A stretch of DNA of 64,000 nt, from positions 22,169,067-22,233,066 of the forward strand of contig NC_040011.1 in assembly GCF_000972845.2 (NCBI RefSeq). The letters run 5' to 3'. Of this stretch, positions 35,996-48,570 are shown piece by piece (the stretch's first letter is position 1; each line of letters opens with the position of its first letter). Position numbers and translations under genes: made by a program. The notes under the pieces were generated by a model, which searched no databases, had not been told where the DNA came from, and was given only the letters and a program-made list of their open reading frames with translations. Source of the stretch: Larimichthys crocea (lineage: Eukaryota; Chordata; Actinopteri; Sciaenidae).

Positions 35996-37383
35996 ATTTG
36001 GGACCTCCCACATTCTCTGTCTGTGTTGAAAATTCAAATCATGTGCTCTTCTCCCATCACTGCCATCTATTGGTGAAAACCAGATTACTTAACAAGCAGC
36101 AGGAAAACTTTAAGACAAACTTTTTTTTTTTTGTCTAGCCCAATTTAAAACATTTTTTTTCTTAGAACAATAATGACAGAGATCATTACAAAGAATCATA
36201 GAGGATGTCAGAGGAGCCAGGAGTGGACAACTAATGGATAACCTCAGATGCACCACAAAGACCCGCCACTCAGTCATCTTTAGTGAAACAGAAAGAAGAC
36301 AACAGCAGACAGTGTGGGAAGACGGTTAGGACACCCTTTAACTTTAGACCTTCTTGTTGTGAGGCAACATGTTAATCACGGAGACACCCGACGATAGATA
36401 GCTTTAACAATAAAGCCTTTTATATGCACAGGTTAAGATATGGACATTGGCACAGACACATTGAAACAAGACACTTGTGTGTACGCCTCACATTTCACGA
36501 TTAAATACAATCCAGTACAACACTAGCTCAAACTTAGCAAAAGATCAAAGGATTGCAGTGCTTGACACTATTTTGTATCATGCCTTACAGATAAATATGC
36601 ATTATATATATATAGTCTTATGAATGTGTTTCACACGTCAGTAACCAGTTTCAAAGAAGTGATGAGTGGAAAGTTGAGCATAGTTGTGGTTGGGCTGCCA
36701 AAATAAGGTGTGATTTCACAGCTACTTTTCATCAAGTTGAGGAAGGGGGTGGGGGTGGTCAGCATGTCAATGTTTAAACCTACTGCTGCAAAATGTCTTA
36801 TGCTACATGCTTTAGTTTTTCATGTCCTTTTAGAGGGGCTCGTCGGCATATACATCAGAGTGAAATATGCAGTTCAAAAAGCATATGAAAAGGTGACTTA
36901 TCTTTGGCACAGATGTTTCCAGAGAGACTTGAAGTGGCTGCAGGGCAGATGGAAACTGTGATCACGTTGTCACTGTGTGTGTGGTCAATGTGGTTGACTC
37001 AAAAGCCCCCCCTTTTCATTTCCTTTTCAGTGTGATGCACAGTGCATGCAGCAAACTGATGAAAATAGAATGAAAAAATAGAATAAAAATATTAGAATAG
37101 AACGTGTTTTGTGTTGACTTCAAGCAGATCTAATGTCTAATGATTATGCAAATTGTGGTTTTGCAAATGCATTCTCATACTGTGTGTATTTCTGTATTGT
37201 CAGTAAAGAAAGCTTGGCTGTTTCTCTTCTTAACTTACTATAGGCTTAACCAAATCTATACTGTACTGATTAAGTACAGCTTCCTGCAATTCATCTACAC
37301 TATAAATGAGCACATATCAAAGCAAGTAAAATCACAGCACACGTAAACAATTAGGTGTATGAACTAAATTAAATATTATCTTT
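35996..37383. other. Intergenic
   Basis: No gene supported. Around 36660-36740 a weak fourth relative of cassette M can be seen (ATAGTTGTGGTTGGGCTG). Confidence 0.5.
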
Positions 37384-37590
37384 CTGATGCATCTTGTAAC
37401 ACTTCCCTTGTTTGAACCTCACCACATATCCTGTTGAAGTCCATACCCAGATCTCTTCCGAGAACAGCTTCAGCAGCTGGTCAAATGCTGAGAAATGGAA
37501 AGCCACAGCTTTTGTCTGTTGCCTGTGGCTTTGTTTGTTGTTTATAGTGTGTTGTGAGACTATAAAGACAGATTAATGTAGGTGTTTTAG
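37384..37590 (-). repeat. Intergenic cassette K, copy 5
   Basis: Diverged: CACCACATATCCTGTTGAAG, CAGCTGGTCAAATGCTGAGA and CTGTGGCTTTGTTTGTTG are shared. Confidence 0.65.
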
Positions 37591-38221
37591 TATTTATTTA
37601 GTATTTTTCAAACATTCTTTTAAGAAATTTAATGTACTTTTGTACATTTCACAAACAGGATGTGTGATTTCAAACCAGTACAAATCTGCCATGCCCAATT
37701 TTACAAATTGGAAACATGAAGGTAACAAATTATGAACAGTGTTTTACCCTATTCAGACCATAAGCAAATTTGCAATACACAAAAACCCAAACTGTAATAA
37801 TCTTTTGTTATAGGTTAATTTGACACTTGAGATGGGCAGGAAATGAAGGGTAAGAGAGACATGCAGCAAATGTCCATGGCTGGAAAGAGGGGCAGTGCAG
37901 TTCTTTGGTATCCAACATTAGCACAGGACACTGATGAGTGATGCTGGATGTGATCAGAGGTTTTAAGAAAAAAATCAAGTCACACACTGGGACTAACTGC
38001 ACACAAGAAGAGAGGGTGAGATGTTACTAAAAATTCATTTAAAGTAAACTACGGGTCCCAGAAGTGTCGTCTTGATTATGGTGAAATTACAGTAATTGGT
38101 AATCCCATCAATTCTATACCCCTATGCAAATTTGACATAGCCAGGCTTACATTGCGTAACTCAGGTCAGAGTGAACGGATATCAAAACAGTGGTTATCAA
38201 CTTTGTTAACCCAGGCTTTCC
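37591..38221. other. Intergenic, no gene seen
   Basis: No exon, RNA gene or repeat family recognised. Confidence 0.5.
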
Positions 38222-38600
38222 TTAACACCACGGTTCTCAAAGTGTGAGGCGCGCCCCACTGGTTGGGGATAGAGATGTGCCGAACAGAAGGAAATTTTCC
38301 TTTTTATGCCTATCTTTATTCAGACATCCGAACACTCCTGGAAGTTCCGTGTCTCACGCATATTGATAGCGGCTCCCTGATGCACGCAAATGAGATCCAA
38401 CCTCCCGGAATCTGGAGCAAGGCTGCGCACTAGACTAGAGAGTGACTGCGCATGTGTGTTGTGCGACTATAAATGCAGCGTGTTTGAGAGCAAAGCGTCC
38501 TTATAGCTGTGTGTTGCCGCTTATTAGACCGATTGCCACCCCCCCACCCCTGGGGGCGACACCAAGTATAACAGCCCCCCCAAAACAATCTCCCTGAAAT
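38222..38600. mobile_element. Probable hAT-type DNA transposon fragment
   Basis: Begins near a GGTTCTCAAAGTGTGAGGCG sequence, typical of hAT ends, and has a GC-richer body than its surroundings up to about 38590 (CCACCCCTGGGGGCGACACC). No transposase frame seen. Confidence 0.4.
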
Positions 38601-38938
38601 GACTTTTTGCAGGTTGGGATGCCTGCTTTATCAATGCCTTTCTCTAATGGCAACAAAGATCATACATTCAAAACAAAACACACACAAACAAAGTAATCAT
38701 TAATCTTCATGCATTCTCTATTTTTGAACTTGAACATGCAAGGTATAAGACAACTGCGCTTTTATTTTTTCCTACTGTTGAACTTGGTTTAATTTGATGT
38801 TACTGAGTTAGAATTTAGATACAACATGATGTTACTTGAAAATGTTAAGCTTGGTGTATTTCATTAACATTGAATTAGGGTGATGGGGGCAGGTGTGGCT
38901 TGGAAATTCCCCCTTGTGCAAAGTGGGGAATGACTGAC

Positions 38939-38974
38939 TGTGGTCGACTGGTATTATTTAACCAGTCGACCACA
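38939..38974. other. Perfect 14-bp inverted repeat with 8-nt loop
   Basis: TGTGGTCGACTGGT (38939-38952) and its exact reverse complement (38961-38974) flank ATTATTTA. Isolated hairpin; function unknown. Confidence 0.85.
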
Positions 38975-39602
38975 TAAAATCAGGAACGATCATATAGACG
39001 TAATACTATGATGTCTACAGTTGCTATGCCTTGATAATTTGCCATGCCAAAAAAAATTAACACAAAGAATACAGTTTGCACTGCATCATTTAGTGACATC
39101 ACTTACATAAGGCTTAACAAAGTAAAGTAATACATAGCATTTTTCTGAGCTCCCTCTGGATGTCAGAGCTCCACACCCCATCTCTGAGCTGAGCCCAGTC
39201 ACCCTACAAAGAAAACTAATTTTGGACGTTTGTATCTTCAATCACATTCTTTCATCTGCCACTACTGAGAGCTCATCGCCATGGGTCAGAGTTGGAACAT
39301 AGAGCTGAGATTCACCACAACAGTCCCGTATTACTTCTAACACTGCATCAATCTGCCTTTCCATCTTGACGTCCATTATACCCTCACTCGTGAACAAGAT
39401 CCTGAATTTTAACTGCATGACTTGTTGACCAATGCAGTCTTAACTCATATCTGCAGCGTTACTCAGTATTGAAGTAATTCCTAGAGATACAGCTGATGCC
39501 AAATAAAGTCCTGACACATCACTTTCAGAAGAATCAAACCATAACCTGCTTAACATTGTTATTGCTGATTACTGTAAGTTTAGCAATTCTTCACTTCTCA
39601 AT
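38975..39602. other. Intergenic upstream of D
   Basis: No gene seen. The last ~60 bp match the sequence upstream of E and mark the left edge of the D/E duplication. Confidence 0.5.
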
Positions 39603-40231
39603 TGTCAGGCCGGACTCAGAAACAGGACTTAGGCGCAGAGGTGTCAGTGAGCTTATTTATTGAATAAACAAAAAAACCTTGACAGAGTGAGGCTTGGGCA
39701 GGCTATGAAAACAGGCCTAAACTATGGAAAACAAAAATCACTCCAAAGGAGGAAAAAAAAACTCTAAACTGCTTTATAAAAATGATCGAAATCAAAATCA
39801 CTCACAACGAGGAAAATCAAAATGCTGCAAAACACTAACTGAAAATCTCTCCTGGGAGGCTGAAAAACAACTAAACTAAGCACAAAGACACAAATGATAT
39901 ACTAAGAAAATTACAACAAAAAAATCACTAAATTGAGGCAAAAAACAAGGAACACTCACGCAACAAGGCTAAGGCTGTGGACAGGCAAGAAAGAAGGCTT
40001 AGGTGATCAATCGTAGGACGAAACACTTTGGCACAAGACAAAGGGAGACGTAGACAATATATACACAGGGTAATGGGGAACAGGTGGAAACAATCAGGGC
40101 AGGGAAGACAATCAGACTGGCGACACATGAGGAAGGGCAAGTGACCTGAAACGAGAGGGCAGGTAAATATCAAAATAAAACAGGAAATGATGACAGAACA
40201 AAAACCCAACTTTACCTCACTGAGGGGACGA
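39603..40231 (-). mobile_element. Solo LTR, inverted copy of 16854-17475
   Basis: Begins TGTCAGGCCGGACTC and, read on the minus strand, is the same LTR as at 16854-17475. Its terminal TGACA is degraded (GGACG). It sits ~120 bp upstream of the D start region, between sequences that are nearly contiguous at paralogue E, so it inserted after the D/E duplication. Confidence 0.8.
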
Positions 40232-40270
40232 GATTGTAAGTTAAGGAAGTGTGAACTGTCTGAGTTTCAG

Positions 40271-40275
40271 CCAAT
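40271..40275 (+). promoter_or_regulatory. CCAAT element upstream of D
   Basis: TTTCAGCCAATCACTG, identical to E, 83 bp before the former start codon. About 40 bp from the LTR insertion. Confidence 0.5.
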
Positions 40276-42457
40276 CACTGATGACTTCTAGTTTGTAAAC
40301 CTAGATAACCTCGTGACAGGCATCAGTTGTACAAGAGAAGGTTACTATACCACGTGATCGTAAGACTGGCTGCTTTGATTCTTCTCAGTGCATTGCGTAA
40401 GTACACTTCTTGTCTACTTTGAAATGAGTAGTATTGTAAAATATAGTTTGTGTAAAAAGAAAAACACTTTAGGCCACATTTAGATCATTTATACAGACCA
40501 CAAACTGACTTCCTGCATATCTGAATAGTTTTGTCCTGTTGTTTAATAACTGATATTTTTTCTCTCTTTTCTTCAGCTCAAACCAAAGGCATTCCTCAAA
40601 AGATCCCTTCGATTGTGGTGAAACCTGGTGATAATTTGACTTTAACATGTCCAATCTCTGGAGATGAAGCTGGGCTGTTACTGGTTACTAATTACTGGTA
40701 TAAGAAGATGTTTGGATATATGATCGAAACTGTTGCAGTAGCAACTCTTTACAAAATGTCACTTCAAGGACAATTTGACAACCCAAGATTTAACGTCACA
40801 AAAAGTGGGGGTATGTATTTTCTTAACATCAAAAATGTTAGCCACGAAGATGAAGGAACATACTTCTGTCAGTCAGGGCCAGCATACGCAATGACCTTAC
40901 AAACGGCACAGTTTTGACTGTAAAAGGTAAAGTATGTTCATTTTTGTGTATTGTTTGCTCTGGCTGTGTCAACACCTGAACTATCTATTCTTTCTGTCTC
41001 TTTGTGAATGGCACAGATCATAAAAATCAGCAGAAATCTGTCCTCGTGGAACAAATTCCAAAGACAGAGTCAGTCCTGATGGGTTATCAAATGTCTCTTC
41101 AGTGTTCACTTCTCTCCAAGAACAAAGCCCAGTGTCCAGGTGATCCCGATGTGTACTGGTTTAGAGCTGGATCAGGAGAATCTCATCCAAGCATTCTTTA
41201 CACTTAATCGCAGCAGTGATGAACAGAGCAAAGAGCTGTGCCTACAGTCTGTCCAAACTGTAGAGACTCCTTGATACTGGGATTTACTACTGCGCTCGGT
41301 TACATGTGGACAGATCCTGGTTGGTGAAGGAACTAAAGTGGAAATAGGTACATATTTTAAAGTCTTCAATGCTGAATTGTGATCTTAATATTTCCAAACC
41401 CTTAAAGGTGGATATTTATAATAATGTTATTTAAATAATAAAAAAAACATTGTACTTACACGTCATATCAATATAAAATAATAAAATATAATAATGACAG
41501 TGCTATAAAGCAATTGCTGAGATATCAGAATGTGATGATTGCTAAAACTAATCAGACAAGGCAGAAAAGAAAAAAAACATGAGCAGTCATCAGTTATTAC
41601 GAAGTAAACAAACTTTTGGGTTTGTTTAACTTATGTGGAAGAGAAAAAGGTTAATGATATTATTATTATTATTCTAATTATTATTCTAATTATTATTATT
41701 ATTATTTTTCCTGCAAATAAAGTGGTAATGGATGTGGTTAAACTGTCAGTTCTTTAAAACAATATTTTTAATTACATATAATTTGAGGAACTAAATAATA
41801 TCTTCAACAGTCATTAAGCAGATAAAGTGAAGAGTAAAGAGTTGAATATCTGCTGAAATTTTCTTATCATTTCAGGACAATGGATGGAATGGAACCCAGT
41901 CATTATAGTCCTCGGGATACTGTTGGCTCTCTGCGTGATTGTGATAGCCATCCTTATTTTCTCTAAAGGTACATTTCGTAACACTGCAAGATTTTTTGTT
42001 CGTTAAACTATCCAGGACAGATGTCACAGAACTCCTTGTTTCACAGATTACAGATTATACAGATCATTATGGCATTTCAAAAATCAAAATCAAATTTAAC
42101 TGGAACTTGCATGTGACAATCATTTGCTACCACTGTTTAAGCTGTGCTAGAAAATAATGTGAAATAGGTCCCTAGGACAGCAATGGCTTGGCTGCATGTC
42201 AGATGTCAGGTCTATCTTGTACTTTTTGATTGTATTTTTAAAACACATAAAACCATAAATTGGTCCCATTAACCTTAAGTCTTGTATCAAATATGTTTTT
42301 GGACTAAAGACTGGTTTGTGTGAAGACTTAAGTTTTCCGTCTTTATGTCCTGTATTAATCTAAATCTGAACTATAATTTTTAGGATGGTGACACAGAAGC
42401 ATTGAACAACTCTACCACTGGATTTCTCTGCAATGGAAAGCAAGAACAATGATCTTC

Positions 42458-43276
42458 ATCGGCCCCAAATCCCTCACCAAAACCGCAGACTGCTTCCGCC
42501 TCAACATTGACAACTCCACCCTGTCTCCATCCCCCCACAGTCGCAACCTCGGAGTCATCTTTGACAATAACCTCTCCTTTGAACATCACATTAACCAAAT
42601 CACCAGAACTGCCTTCTTCCATCTCAAGAACATAGCCCGACTTTGCCCATCAGTGTCCTTCCCCACTGCTGAAACCCTCATTCACGCCTTCATCACTTCC
42701 AGAATTGACTACTGCAACAGCATCCTCTATGGCACACCATCCAAAACTTAAAAAAAAACTCCAAAACTCTGCTGCTCGTCTGCTCACCCACACCCGCACC
42801 CGTGATCACATCACTCCAGTCCTCCAGAAACTTCACTGGCTCCCAGTTCCACAGCGTATTCAGTTCAAAATCCTCCTCCTCACACACAAAGCCCTCCATA
42901 ACCAGGCCCCTTCTTACCTCACTGACTTGCTCCATCGCCACAACCCATCCCGCAGCCTCCGTTCATCTGATGCTAACCTCCTGACTCCTCCATCTAGGAC
43001 CAAGCACCGAACCTGGGGCGACAGAGCCTTCTCTGCAGCTGCCCCCTCCCTCTGGAACTCTCTCCCCAAACACATCCGTGACTGTACAGACCTGCACACC
43101 TTCAAATCTCTGACAAAAACACACCTTTTTAAAATTGCTTTTAATGTTTAAATGTCTAATATGTTTTTAGTGCACTGTCTTTATTTGTTATGATGATTTA
43201 ATGTTCTTCTCTGTAAAGTGTCTTTGAGTACCCTGAAAAGCACTTCCAAATAAAATGTATTATTATTATTATTATT
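42458..43276 (+). mobile_element. L2-like LINE 3' fragment inserted in the last exon of D
   Basis: Encodes in two frames the C-terminal part of an L2-type ORF2 (NLGVIFDNNLSFEHHINQI, LIHAFITSRIDYCNSIL, then RLLTHTRTRDHITPVLQKL, FSAAAPSLWNSLPKHIRD). It ends with CTTTGAGTACCCTGAAAAGC, AATAAAATG and an ATT-triplet tail. A short direct repeat ATCTTC (42452-42457 and 43277-43282) brackets it, a likely target duplication. It is 5'-truncated, with no endonuclease or RT palm motifs. Confidence 0.88.
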
Positions 43277-43278
43277 AT

Positions 43279-43368
43279 CTTCTGATCTCAGAGAACGAAG
43301 ACTTCTGTTTAGGAGAAATCAATCTTCTGATCTCAGAGAACGAAGACTTCTGTTTAGGAGAAATCAAC
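43279..43368 (+). repeat. Two exact 45-bp tandem copies after the LINE
   Basis: CTTCTGATCTCAGAGAACGA... occurs at 43279-43323 and again at 43324-43368. Paralogue E has it once (about 50796), so the duplication is private to D. Confidence 0.85.
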
Positions 43369-43375
43369 CGATTGT

Positions 43376-45529
43376 AAAGGAAAAAAAATCTGCTCTTTCT
43401 AAGAAAGCCATTCCAACATGTATGACATTAATAAAGTGTGTTCCTGTTAACTTCAGAAGAAATTAGTTGTTTAATTCAGGCTGAAATTTTGTTTCTCTGA
43501 CAGTACAAAAAACACCTTTGTGGGTGTAAAGAGAGGAGAGCAATATATGTAGCTGATGTACAAACATGAGGTCTTCACAGGTCCTAGGGTTGGATCCGCG
43601 TTTCATATGGTCAATTATATTATAGGTCGCATCCCGCACTTGTTTGATGTTGTGTGTAATACACAGGTAAAGACCCAGCTGTGCAGACACCGATGATCAG
43701 TATGGAAGAAGTTACATTAGTTTCTTAGAGCACATATGGTAGCAAATTGGCAATACTAATGTTAGTAACAAAAAAGCAATCGTTACTATAGTTCAAAAGG
43801 GCAATCAGTCAAAATTATCTTTATTATGTTAGCTGCAACAAAACTGCAAGGCTGATTCAGTCAGTCATGACAGCAAGTGGACTGCAACCACACACAAAAA
43901 ACAACAATAGTGGATTAGCCATGTTGAAAACCTGAATTATTTTATCTAATTTCTTGGCAAGAAAGATAGATTATGTGTGTCACAGCTAGACACAAGTGGG
44001 AAGGCTGCAAACATCATTTTAAATAAGAAGTAAAGTTTTGTTTTGACAACTGAACTAAATTATTGATAACTTGTTAATAGCAATCAGTGTAAAATCGGTT
44101 TCCCAGCGAGGTGTAAGTCTGACATTTCTCAGTTCTTCGTGGATCTAGGTCCCAGCTTTCAAATAATAGACAGGTCTGGTTCAGATCTAGGGATCTGTCA
44201 ATCAAAGCAGTCATGTTGTTAACTATGCATAACGTTAAGCCTTAATATAATCTGAACAGATGAGTTATATGAATATGCACCCGTGGTACAGTTCAATAGT
44301 GAAATTAGTTACCAAAAGACCAAAACTGTTTTTTGTACCAGGCTGTAACATGTTTATTTCTGCTGTGAAGTTGGACATTTTAATGTAGTGGCTAATGGAG
44401 ATTAATATGTTCTGTAGCCAGCCTCAAGTAGCCGTTTGAGGAACTGCAAGTTTTGGCACTTCTGCATTGGCTTAATTTTATAGCCACACAGGGTGCTGTT
44501 TGGTTCAGGCACAGATTTTTCGAACGGTGAAAACCTCTAGTACACACCTCACAAATCTCACCATCCTGTGTGAAGCAAGCTGATTGGCAGATCAAAATTT
44601 TTGAGGGGAAAAACACACATTATACACAAATCTATGGCGGTACAAAAGTACAAAGTCATGTGACTATCTCTAAATTAACCCCCATCTCAGCATATTTGCT
44701 AATACCATTCAGAGACATCTGCGTTTCTAGAGAAGCATGTTCCAGTCTAATCTTGCATTTGCTAATTTTGCTTTGTTTGAGAAACATGTACAGTATATTT
44801 CTGTTTTCTGTTCTGTATGTTTCTGTTATTGCCTTTTCTGTAAGTAGAGCTCCATACATTTGTACACAAAAACTGTAAAAAAAATATCTATAAAATAAAT
44901 AAATAAAACTTTTGTGTTGATATAAAACTAGGCTGTGTTTGGAATAGACTTGTATTTATACAACACTTTTGAGGTCAATGCACTTGACAACACTTCAGAC
45001 ACTGATGCTAACAAAGCATCACACTGTCACTTGTGAACGAAATCCTGACATACTTACATTTCTTTGGTTGGGGCCAGCAAGTCACACCCAGCCTGGAGGG
45101 AGTAAACCATAGCTTTAGATGTGGAGGTACTGGCTGAAATGAGAATCTGTGTAACTCATAGAAAATATCATGAAGGAAAGACTTACTTAAAGGGTGTTAC
45201 AGATCATGTACTGGATACCTGCTAAAGAAATGACACAAAACACAAGATTTCAGCATCACTCCACACATAACCATGTTCTTTAATGCAGCCATCAGGTTTA
45301 AATACTTGAGTAATAGTGTCTTACAGGGGGATGCTTTTGAACAATTGTCCTATTGCCAGTTTTTTTCATGTCTTTTCAATGGACAGGCTGTTTTTATGTA
45401 CAAAAGGGCAAACCCTAAATGAAGTCTCCTCTCTCCCAGGTGTCCTTGTTTGAACACATCACTGTCCTGAATCCAGCACTACTCCACACATAACCATGTT
45501 CTCTAATTGTAACAGGGTGGTCATTTAGT
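43376..45529. other. Intergenic, right part of the D duplication and dispersed repeats
   Basis: No gene supported. 44540-44620 and 44940-45010 match 51020-51090 and 51190-51260 next to E, so the duplicated segment extends this far. 44130-44215 and 44285-44560 are pieces of dispersed repeats that also occur near 61520-61690 and 14240-14470. Confidence 0.5.
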
Positions 45530-45572
45530 GTGTTAGTGTGTGTGGTTGTGTGTGTGTGTGTGTGTTTGTGTA
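45530..45572. repeat. GT microsatellite
   Basis: TG/GT dinucleotide run with one T interruption. Confidence 0.85.
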
Positions 45573-45599
45573 TAATATTGTAGTATTGTAGAGCACGAG

Positions 45600-48570
45600 G
45601 CAGTAAAGTCACAAATACATCAGCTGCTGGACACCCAGGTAATTAGAGAGAGTAGTACTCCCTATGCCTCACGCATCGTCCTGATGAAGAAAAAGGATGG
45701 CAGCCTGCAACTCTGTGTTGATTATTGCCAGCTTAACAAGAAGACAAGAAAGGATGCCTTTCCCCTTCCCTGCATCGAGGAGTCCCTCGACACGCTATCT
45801 GGAGCCAGGTGGTTTTCCATAATGGACCTCGCAAGTGGGTATAATCAGGTGCCTGTGGCGGAAAAAGACAAGTTAAAAACTGTGTTTTGCACACCATTTG
45901 GTTTGTTTGAATTCAATCATATGCCATTTGGACTGTGTAATGCGCCTGGGACATCCCAACTCCTCATGAAGCGAATGTTTGGTGCGCAGCACTGCCAGTC
46001 TCAGGTTGTACCTGGATGATATTGTAGCGACCCTGCAGTAATGTGTTGTGTGTTACCATGTGAGTTCTGTGGTTTCCCATGGTCCATGAATGCACCTGTA
46101 TGAGAGCAAGGGGGCGGGGGAGCAGGTGTGATGGGGAGCGCGCGTGTGTGAGCATGTGTGGTTAGAGACGGCACGAGTGAGGCTGAAGAGTGGGACCTGT
46201 TATGTTTTTTTGGCGTGGTTATGGCCTACAATAACCAAGTTCTGTAATAAGACTGTTTGGCAATAAAAGCCGGTTTGCTAAGTACGTCTCTTTATTCCTG
46301 ACGCGTCCGGCTGGACGTTACAATATAATTGTCTTTTCTTCATCTGTAGAGGAGCATCTCAGCTGAACGGATGTTGTGTTGAGCCGCCTGGAGCTGGAGG
46401 GACTCAAAGTGAAACTGGAGAAGTGCAGGTTCTTCCAGGAGGAGGTGCAGTACCTAGACCACGTCATCTCTCAAGAGGGTGTGTCTACAGATCCCAGTAA
46501 GGTCTCTGCAGTGGCCACTGTCGCAGAGTTGAGGCCGTTCCTTGGGTTTGCAAGCTACTATCGACGGTTCGTTAAAGGCTTCGCCAAGCTGGCTGTCCCA
46601 CTGTACAGACAGGTCGCTGAGTTGGCCGGAAGGAAGACACAGAGAGGACGGAGCACGCCGGGCGGAGACGCATGGCCACCGGACTGCGAGAGGAGCTTCA
46701 CTGAGTTAAAGGCTCACCTCGTAAGTGCACCAACCCTGGCATTTGCTAACTTTCCCCTGCCTTTCATTTTAGAAGTGGACGCCAGCCATAGTGGATTGGA
46801 AACTGTTCTGTCTCAGAAGCAGGAGGGGAAAGTGAGGCCAGTTGCCTATGCCAGCCGTAGCCTGCACCCAGCGAAGCCCACCCAAGCTGGGCGCCACGGA
46901 GCAACGTTGGATGGCTGAGCTGTCAGCGTTTGACTATAGTGTCCGGTATCGGCCTGGCCGCATCAACAAGAATGCTGACGCACTCTCCAGACAGCCAGCT
47001 ACTGGGGTCCTGGAGCAGAGACTGCCTGACACCGCTGTACCACCAGGTATTCAGGGGGCTGCAGGAGAGCATCAGCAGATGGCTGTGCAGGCAGCTGTCC
47101 TTGTCCTTCCATCACGGTCTCCCGCTGATCTTCAAGCACCCCAGGAGGGCGACACAGCTATTGGGGCCTTCCGCCACTTCTGGCTTGACCGACGGATGCC
47201 TAACCGGGTAGAAAAGGAGCATCTAAGCCCTCAGGTGCGTTGCCTGATGATGAGCAGTGGGACCGTATTCTGCAGAGAGATGGCTTGCTGTATCGTTGGC
47301 TCCTTCACTCTGATGGTGGGGAAGAGGTCCTCCAACTCCTCCTCCAGTGTCTGAAAGAAGAGGTTCTTCACCAGCTTCATTAGAACCATGGGCACCAGGG
47401 CATCGGGCGGACCTCAGAGCTGGTGAGGCAGCGGTATTACTGGCCACAAATGGATCGAGACATCAAGGACCAGTGTAAACAGTGTGAGTACTGTATCCTG
47501 GCCAAGCACACACAGCCCCAGGCCCGGGCTCCCATGGGTCATCTCCTAGACCAGAACCTCACCAGGTCCTTGCCATCGACTTCACGCTGCTGGAACCAGC
47601 CCAGGACGGGAAAGAATTCACCCAAGCGGTGCCAACCAAAGACCAGAAGGCTTCTACTGTGGCTGAGGTATTGGTGAGAGAGTGGTTTTATTGCTATGGT
47701 ATCTCAGTGCGCCTCCACTCTGACCAGGGGAGAAACTTTGAAGGTGCCTTGGTTCAGCAACTGTGTGCACTGTATGGGGTGCAGAAGACCTGGACCACCC
47801 CTTACCACCCACAAGGCAATGGACAGTGCAAGCAATTTAATCGACCACTGCATAACCTGCTGCGCACCCTTCCAACTGACCAGAAACGCCACTGGCCCAA
47901 ACACCTTCCCCAGTTAGTGATTAATTATAACACCACCCCACATCAGTCAACGGGTGAGTCCCCACACTTTCTCATGTTTGGGCAAGAGCCCCACTTACCT
48001 GTTGATTTCCTGTTGGGTCATCTTTCTGAGCTGTCAGCAGGGAAGGTGTGTGACTGGGTGGCAGAGCATCAACGGCAGCTTCACCTGGCCTTTGACTGTG
48101 CCCGGGGCCGGCTGGAGAATGCAGCAAGACGGAGGAAGGAGCGACATGATCAGGGAGCACTGAGTGAGCCGTTGGAAATTGGTCGGAGGGTCTATCTGCA
48201 GGACCGTGGTGTTAGAGGGTGCAACAAGATCCAGGATGTGTGGAGCAGTCTATCAAGTGGTGAGAGCGCCAGTGCCAGGTGGTGTGGTCTATTCCATTGC
48301 TCCAGTGCATAATTTGTCTCGAGTGCGGAGTGTGCACCGGACAATGTTGAAGCCAGCCTTGACCCTGCCCCCTGAATGTCCTGAAGAGGAGCCACAGGAT
48401 TCCTCAGAAAGTGTGTCTGAGGTTAGTGAGGATAAGGAAGGACTGTGGGTGGTTCTGAGGGGGCCAGTACAGCGTCCACCCACTGCAGTGCAGCCAAGTC
48501 CCCTACCCAGAGACCATGTAGTTTCACCTCCGGTGGCGAGAGGGGCATCTGTCTGTAAAATAGAGTGAAA
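45600..48570 (+). mobile_element. Ty3/gypsy retrotransposon pol, broken and without its own LTRs
   Basis: In order: reverse transcriptase 45684-46022 (DGSLQLCVDYCQLNKKT, FSIMDLASGYNQV, FGLCNAPG), interrupted by a 300-bp LTR at 46023-46322 in the middle of the catalytic DD motif; RT thumb and connection (LRPFLGFASYYRRFVKGFA); RNase H (LEVDASHSG, then NADALSRQ at about 46970); integrase zinc finger (YYWPQMDRDIKDQCKQCEYC, about 47430); and integrase core (VRLHSDQGRNFEG, YHPQGNGQC). The glutamate normally following GQC is Lys (CKQFNR), so the integrase triad is lost. There are at least four frameshifts. No gag, protease or flanking LTR was found. Confidence 0.92.
46023..46322 (+). mobile_element. 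300-bp LTR nested in the gypsy reverse transcriptase
   Basis: Begins TGTAGCGACCC and ends GGACGTTACA, giving TG...CA ends with a short inverted repeat, and contains AATAAAAGC (46262). It is flanked by the 4-bp duplication ATAT (46019-46022 and 46323-46326). The interrupted RT frame continues on the other side, so the insertion is younger than the gypsy copy. Confidence 0.85.

Larger units (their letters stand above)
40354..43375 (+). pseudogene. NITR-like locus D, pseudogene (paralogue of E)
   Basis: The exons still visible are signal 40354-40396, V 40577-40926, I 41017-41347, membrane 41876-41968 and tail from 42384. Defects: the start ATG is GTG (40354-40356; E has ATG); the V exon carries a 12-nt insertion near 40670 and a 1-nt deletion near 40900 that stops before the end of the V domain; the I exon has frameshifts after LYT (about 41205), and FGEG is changed to VGEG. 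The ITIM tyrosine of the tail exon is Asn (ALNNST), and the tail exon is interrupted by a LINE at 42458-43276. The exon and intron layout otherwise matches E at 49143-50220, which identifies it clearly. Confidence 0.9.

Noticed and set aside
36710..36961. 83-codon plus-strand frame
   Set aside because: No domain, no signal peptide and no splice context; it overlaps a diverged intergenic cassette relative.
44392..44878. Short frames with cysteines (EICEVCTRG)
   Set aside because: They lie in a dispersed repeat, opposite frames overlap, and no homologue or splice structure is visible.
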